A stretch of DNA of 64,000 bases from Candidatus Rifleibacteriota bacterium (GTDB taxonomy: Bacteria; Muiribacteriota; Ozemobacteria; Ozemobacterales; Ozemobacteraceae): assembly GCA_012517355.1 (NCBI GenBank), contig JAAYVD010000040.1:23624-87623 (forward strand), written 5' to 3'. Shown one piece after another: positions 61,271-64,000 of this stretch (its first letter is position 1; the number at the start of each line of letters is the position of its first letter). A model generated the notes under the pieces. It ran no database searches. It worked only from the letters and a program-made list of their open reading frames with translations, and was not told where the DNA came from. Made by a program: the position numbers and the translations under genes.

Positions 61271-61858
61271 ATGCCGCGAGACTGTGCCGCCCTCGAACCG
61301 TTCCTACACGATTTCCTGACCCTCAAGAAACTGCGCCGTACCGGCTGGCAACTGCGCGGGTTGCGCACCGGCGAGTCGCTGGCCGACCATTGTTTCGGGG
61401 TCGTGCTGCTGACCATGGTGCTGGCCGACCAGATCACCACCCACCGCCTCGACCGGGCGCGGGCGATGGCCCTGGCCACCGTCCACGAGCTGGCCGAGGC
61501 GCGGGTGGGCGACATCCCCTTCACCGCCCTGAAATACTTTCCCGACAAGGGGCGGGCCGAGGACCACGCCATGCGCGACCTGCTGGAGCCGCTTGGCGGG
61601 CCGGGGGAGGAGTATCTCGCCCTGTTCCGGGAGTTCGAGGCCAACACCACCCCCGAGGCCCGTTTCGTGCGGGCCATCGACAAGCTCGAGATGCTGGTGA
61701 CCGCCCGCGATTACGAACACACCGGCATGGAGTCGCTGGGCGACTTCTGGACCAACACCTCCACCTTCGCCGCCTTTGCCGAATTCCCCGAGATCGAGGC
61801 CCTGGCCCGGCACCTTGCTGCCACCCGCGACCGCAAGACCCGCCCCCAACAATTTTGA
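61271..61858 (+). CDS. HD-domain nucleotidase (HDDC2/YfbR-like)
   Basis: The 195-residue protein has the HD metal motif split as SLADHCFGVVLLTMVLA and ATVHELAEARVGDIPFTALK, followed by KLEMLVTARDYEH. This is the pattern of HDDC2/YfbR-type 5'-deoxynucleotidases, where HE replaces HD. It probably hydrolyses dNMPs. AAAGGACCTGTCC precedes ATG 61271. It appears to be a single gene. Confidence 0.85.
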   Translation: MPRDCAALEPFLHDFLTLKKLRRTGWQLRGLRTGESLADHCFGVVLLTMVLADQITTHRLDRARAMALATVHELAEARVGDIPFTALKYFPDKGRAEDHAMRDLLEPLGGPGEEYLALFREFEANTTPEARFVRAIDKLEMLVTARDYEHTGMESLGDFWTNTSTFAAFAEFPEIEALARHLAATRDRKTRPQQF

Positions 61859-62064
61859 AGACAAGGAATCACCACGGGGAATCCCTCTCTCCTTCTTTCC
61901 TTTTCGCCTGTATCTTACTTTCTGCTCTTCCTCTTCTTCTGTGCCTCTGTGGTGATTCCTCCTCATTTCTTCCATGGATTTCTCTCCTTCCTCTCTTCCC
62001 CTGCTTCTTTTTCGCCTTGCCCCGCTTCTTGCCCTCGATGCCTTTGGGGGGGCCTTTTCCCGGG

Positions 62065-62094
62065 AAAAAAAATGGGCCGGGGGTTACCCGGCCC
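62065..62094 (-). terminator. Strong terminator with no assigned minus-strand gene
   Basis: On the minus strand GGGCCGGG pairs with CCCGGCCC (8 bp, 5-base loop) and is followed by ATTTTTTTT. No minus-strand gene reads into it. The 61859-62418 gap is otherwise pyrimidine-rich (61870-62040, 62330-62395) with a GACGTC-rich stem region near 62168-62200. A small RNA could end here. Confidence 0.6.
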
Positions 62095-62418
62095 GAAATT
62101 AAGGAGGCAAACAAATCCATCACCCATGTCGTCCCGAAATGAGGTTTCGTGAAGGGTTTCGCGACCGACGCCGGCACACACCGGCGGACGTCGGCGGACA
62201 TTGGGCAACCAGGGACAATTGTTTACAGACTCGCCGTACAAGAAGATTTTTCCAAAAATCTTTCCCGAACGAGCATGATTTCCCTTTCTTCCTTTCACCG
62301 CTGAAGGCTCCCACCAACCCATGAAAGCCCTCTGCGCTCGCCCTTTCCCCCTTTTCCCCCTTTCCCCCCTTTCCCCTTTTTCCTCTTCCTCCTTTACCGC
62401 GAAAATCCCCGTCCCGGT

Positions 62419-63300
62419 ATGACCACCCTTCGCCTGATCCTCTCCGGCGTCGGCACAGCCGCCCACAACATGGCCGTCGACGAGGCTCTCCTGCGTTCGG
62501 TGGCGGGCGGCCGGTCAGGACCGGTCCTGCGCTTCTACGCCTGGCACCCCTTCGCCCTCTCCTTCGGCTACGCGCAGCGGATCGAACGGATCGTCGACCC
62601 CGGACGGGCCGCGGCGGCGGGCATCGCCCTGGTCCGCCGCATGACAGGCGGAAGGATGGTCTTCCATGCCCGCGAGGTGACCTTCTCCTTGTCGGTTCCC
62701 GAGACCTTTTTCGCCGGTCGCTCCGGGGTGGGTCCGACCTTCCTCGACCGGTTCCTGGCCGTGATGGCACCCTTCGTGACCGCCCTGGCGGCATCGGGCC
62801 TTCCCGCCCGGTTCGCCGATGACGGGGAAACCGCCGCCGGTCACGGGACCACCGACCGGGTGCACTGCTACCAGGCGGCGGTCGGGCATTCCGTCTTCGT
62901 GGAGGACCGGAAGCTGATCGGGGCGGCGGGCGTCCGGCGGGACGGGGTGCTCGCCATCCACGGGTCGTTGCCGGTGGAGCCAGTCCCGATGCCGGCCGCC
63001 GTGTTCCGGGAGGCGAGGGTGGGCCGGGAAGGGGCGGCCCTGCGGACGGCCTTCCTCGCCGACTGGCTGGCCCCGGCCGGCATCGATGCCCTGCCCCGGT
63101 CGATCGCCGCCGCCTGGGGTGAGGCCTGGGGCATCGGGTGGCAACCCGGTTCCCTGGCCCCGGCGGAGGCGGCGGTAGCGAACCGCCTGGCCCGCGACCG
63201 CTATGCCCGGCTCGACTGGAAGATCGGCGAACCGGCGTGGGAAGTGGTAGAAGCGGAACTGGCAGGCCTGTGGGCGGCGCCGTGTTCCCCGTCGGACTGA
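62419..63300 (+). CDS. Lipoate-protein ligase A/LipM family protein
   Basis: The 293-residue protein has the family start (AAHNMAVDEALLRSVAGG), the pocket motif RRMTGGRMVFHAREVTFSL and the lysine motif VEDRKLIGAAGVRRDGVLAI, then HGSLPVEP. It would attach lipoate or transfer octanoate onto lipoyl domains. Ligase and octanoyltransferase (LipM) cannot be separated by eye; CYQAAVGHSVF holds a Cys at a place where LipM-type enzymes have one. No clear ribosome binding site precedes ATG 62419. Confidence 0.82.
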   Translation: MTTLRLILSGVGTAAHNMAVDEALLRSVAGGRSGPVLRFYAWHPFALSFGYAQRIERIVDPGRAAAAGIALVRRMTGGRMVFHAREVTFSLSVPETFFAGRSGVGPTFLDRFLAVMAPFVTALAASGLPARFADDGETAAGHGTTDRVHCYQAAVGHSVFVEDRKLIGAAGVRRDGVLAIHGSLPVEPVPMPAAVFREARVGREGAALRTAFLADWLAPAGIDALPRSIAAAWGEAWGIGWQPGSLAPAEAAVANRLARDRYARLDWKIGEPAWEVVEAELAGLWAAPCSPSD

Positions 63301-63745
63301 CCTCCAGGCATCGGCGCGCCGGGGCTATCGTCCATCCTTTCTCCCGCCTGCCCTTCCCTCCCCTCGATTCCGACACTTCCCCTCTCCCAAGCTCGCCGCG
63401 GCCGATTCCCCTGCCCGGCTCGCGGTTCCCTTCCATCGCTCATTTTCGGTCTCTCTCGCTTCTTGACCGACGGCCGATGCGTGCCTTTCTCCCTTCTCAT
63501 TCCAGCCTTGGACATCCTTGCCAGGCGCGAGAGGTTCCGACACCCTTCGCCCCTTCCCCCTCTTCCCCTGCATCTCTGAGATCCTGGCACCACGCCAGAG
63601 CTTCCAATTCCCTCTCCTGCCCTCTTCTTCTCCCGATTCCCCCTCACCTCCCCACCTTCTCCTCCCTCCACCTTCCCACACCCCTACTCTTCTCTCACTC
63701 CCTTAGCCCATTTCCCTCCTCCCCATTTCCCCCTGGTGGATTCCG
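63301..63745. repeat. Pyrimidine-rich intergenic island
   Basis: The plus strand is mostly C/T, with phrases such as CCTTCGCCCCTTCCCCCTCTTC and CCTCCTTCTCC-like runs that recall the islands at 10.9 and 56.4 kb, but without clear tandem periods. No gene is supported; open frames here arise from low complexity. Confidence 0.55.
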
Positions 63746-63773
63746 TTGCATTTCTTCCCCGATGATGTATTAT
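63746..63773 (+). promoter_or_regulatory. Promoter of the last, partial gene
   Basis: TTGCAT (63746-63751), a 16-bp spacer and TATTAT (63768-63773). It leaves a ~75-base leader before ATG 63858, ending in AGAGAGGAAGG. Confidence 0.7.
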
Positions 63774-63857
63774 GGAAGGCTTGGCGGGTGAAAGGTTGCA
63801 TTCCCCCTCCCGGAGTGGGTACCCTTCTCCTTTCCGAATCTCAGAGAGGAAGGTCGG

Positions 63858-64000
63858 ATGTCCGTCGAAGTCATCCAGTTGCCGCGGGGCGGCACCCTGT
63901 TGAAGACCCCGGCCGGTCTGCTGCAGGTCGGAGCCACGCCCGAGACCATCAAGGACTCGATGAAACTGTGCGGCGAGGTTCCGGATGCCTTCGTCCTTCC
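63858..64000 (+). CDS. N-terminal part of an unrecognised protein (runs off the window)
   Basis: The first ~47 residues read MSVEVIQLPRGGTLLKTPAG, then LLQVGATPETIKDSMKLCGE. The start is supported by AGAGAGGAAGG and an upstream promoter. The opening beta-hairpin-like pattern could suit a metal-beta-lactamase or nucleotide-binding protein, but too little is present to decide. Confidence 0.7.
   Translation, partial: MSVEVIQLPRGGTLLKTPAGLLQVGATPETIKDSMKLCGEVPDAFVL

Overview
The window is a G+C-rich chromosomal segment from a diderm (Gram-negative-type) bacterium. An Lpt-type permease, lipoproteins, outer-membrane-like beta-strand proteins and pseudopilins show the double membrane. The gene order spoVG - tRNA-Gln - glmU - prs, and tmk next to yaaR and rapZ, recalls Firmicutes. 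With class III-like polyhydroxyalkanoate (PHA) synthases and very many TPR and sensor proteins, a deep-branching lineage such as Candidatus Riflebacteria/Ozemobacteria is possible, but that is inference. I see no phage, IS element, CRISPR array or rRNA.

Layout. 1-9.3 kb: a truncated unknown gene, oligoendopeptidase F, a 43-residue zinc-ribbon gene on the minus strand, then a plus-strand run of a Cache sensor, two TPR proteins and a CHASE2-GAF-GGDEF cyclase. 9.3-17.7 kb: a sigma54 activator, a SpoIIE/PP2C phosphatase, a HEAT-like membrane protein and a STAS protein. 18.0-24.5 kb: an overlapping cluster of Cys-rich lipoprotein, ECF sigma factor, zinc anti-sigma factor, three pseudopilin-like proteins and a surface beta-strand protein. 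24.6-29.4 kb: a YmdB homologue with all metal ligands replaced, a frameshifted CHASE2-adenylate cyclase, and a GAF/HD-GYP phosphodiesterase. 30.2-33.8 kb: three overlapping envelope genes (zinc ribbon/membrane, AMIN+STN, SLH-like plus carboxypeptidase-regulatory repeats). 34.0-42.2 kb, minus strand: an outer-membrane-like protein, spoVG, tRNA-Gln, a truncated glmU, prs, a large TPR lipoprotein, small membrane proteins and a radical SAM protein. 42.8-53.3 kb, minus strand: lptF/G, argS, a zinc-ribbon TPR protein, an RsbW-like kinase, STAS, tmk, a GGDEF cyclase, yaaR and rapZ. 53.5-54.9 kb: a J-like/TPR/cold-shock fusion. 55.2-60.9 kb: an orphan ABC ATPase, then two PHA operons. 61.3-64 kb: an HD phosphohydrolase, a lipoate ligase-family gene and the start of an unknown gene.

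The most connected themes are second-messenger signalling (two GGDEF cyclases with I-sites, one HD-GYP, one adenylate cyclase), partner switching (PP2C, two STAS, one RsbW-like kinase, in separate places), and PHA storage, where both operon promoters share the motif TGCAAYGCRAAA. Nine promoters with a -35 of the form TTGNNN and a 16-17 bp spacer give a consistent housekeeping consensus.

Intergenic DNA is unusual. There are several pyrimidine/purine-asymmetric tandem-repeat islands, and a ~75 bp element occurs five times; three of those copies lie in frame inside consecutive envelope genes. All assignments are from reading the sequence; no database search was run.
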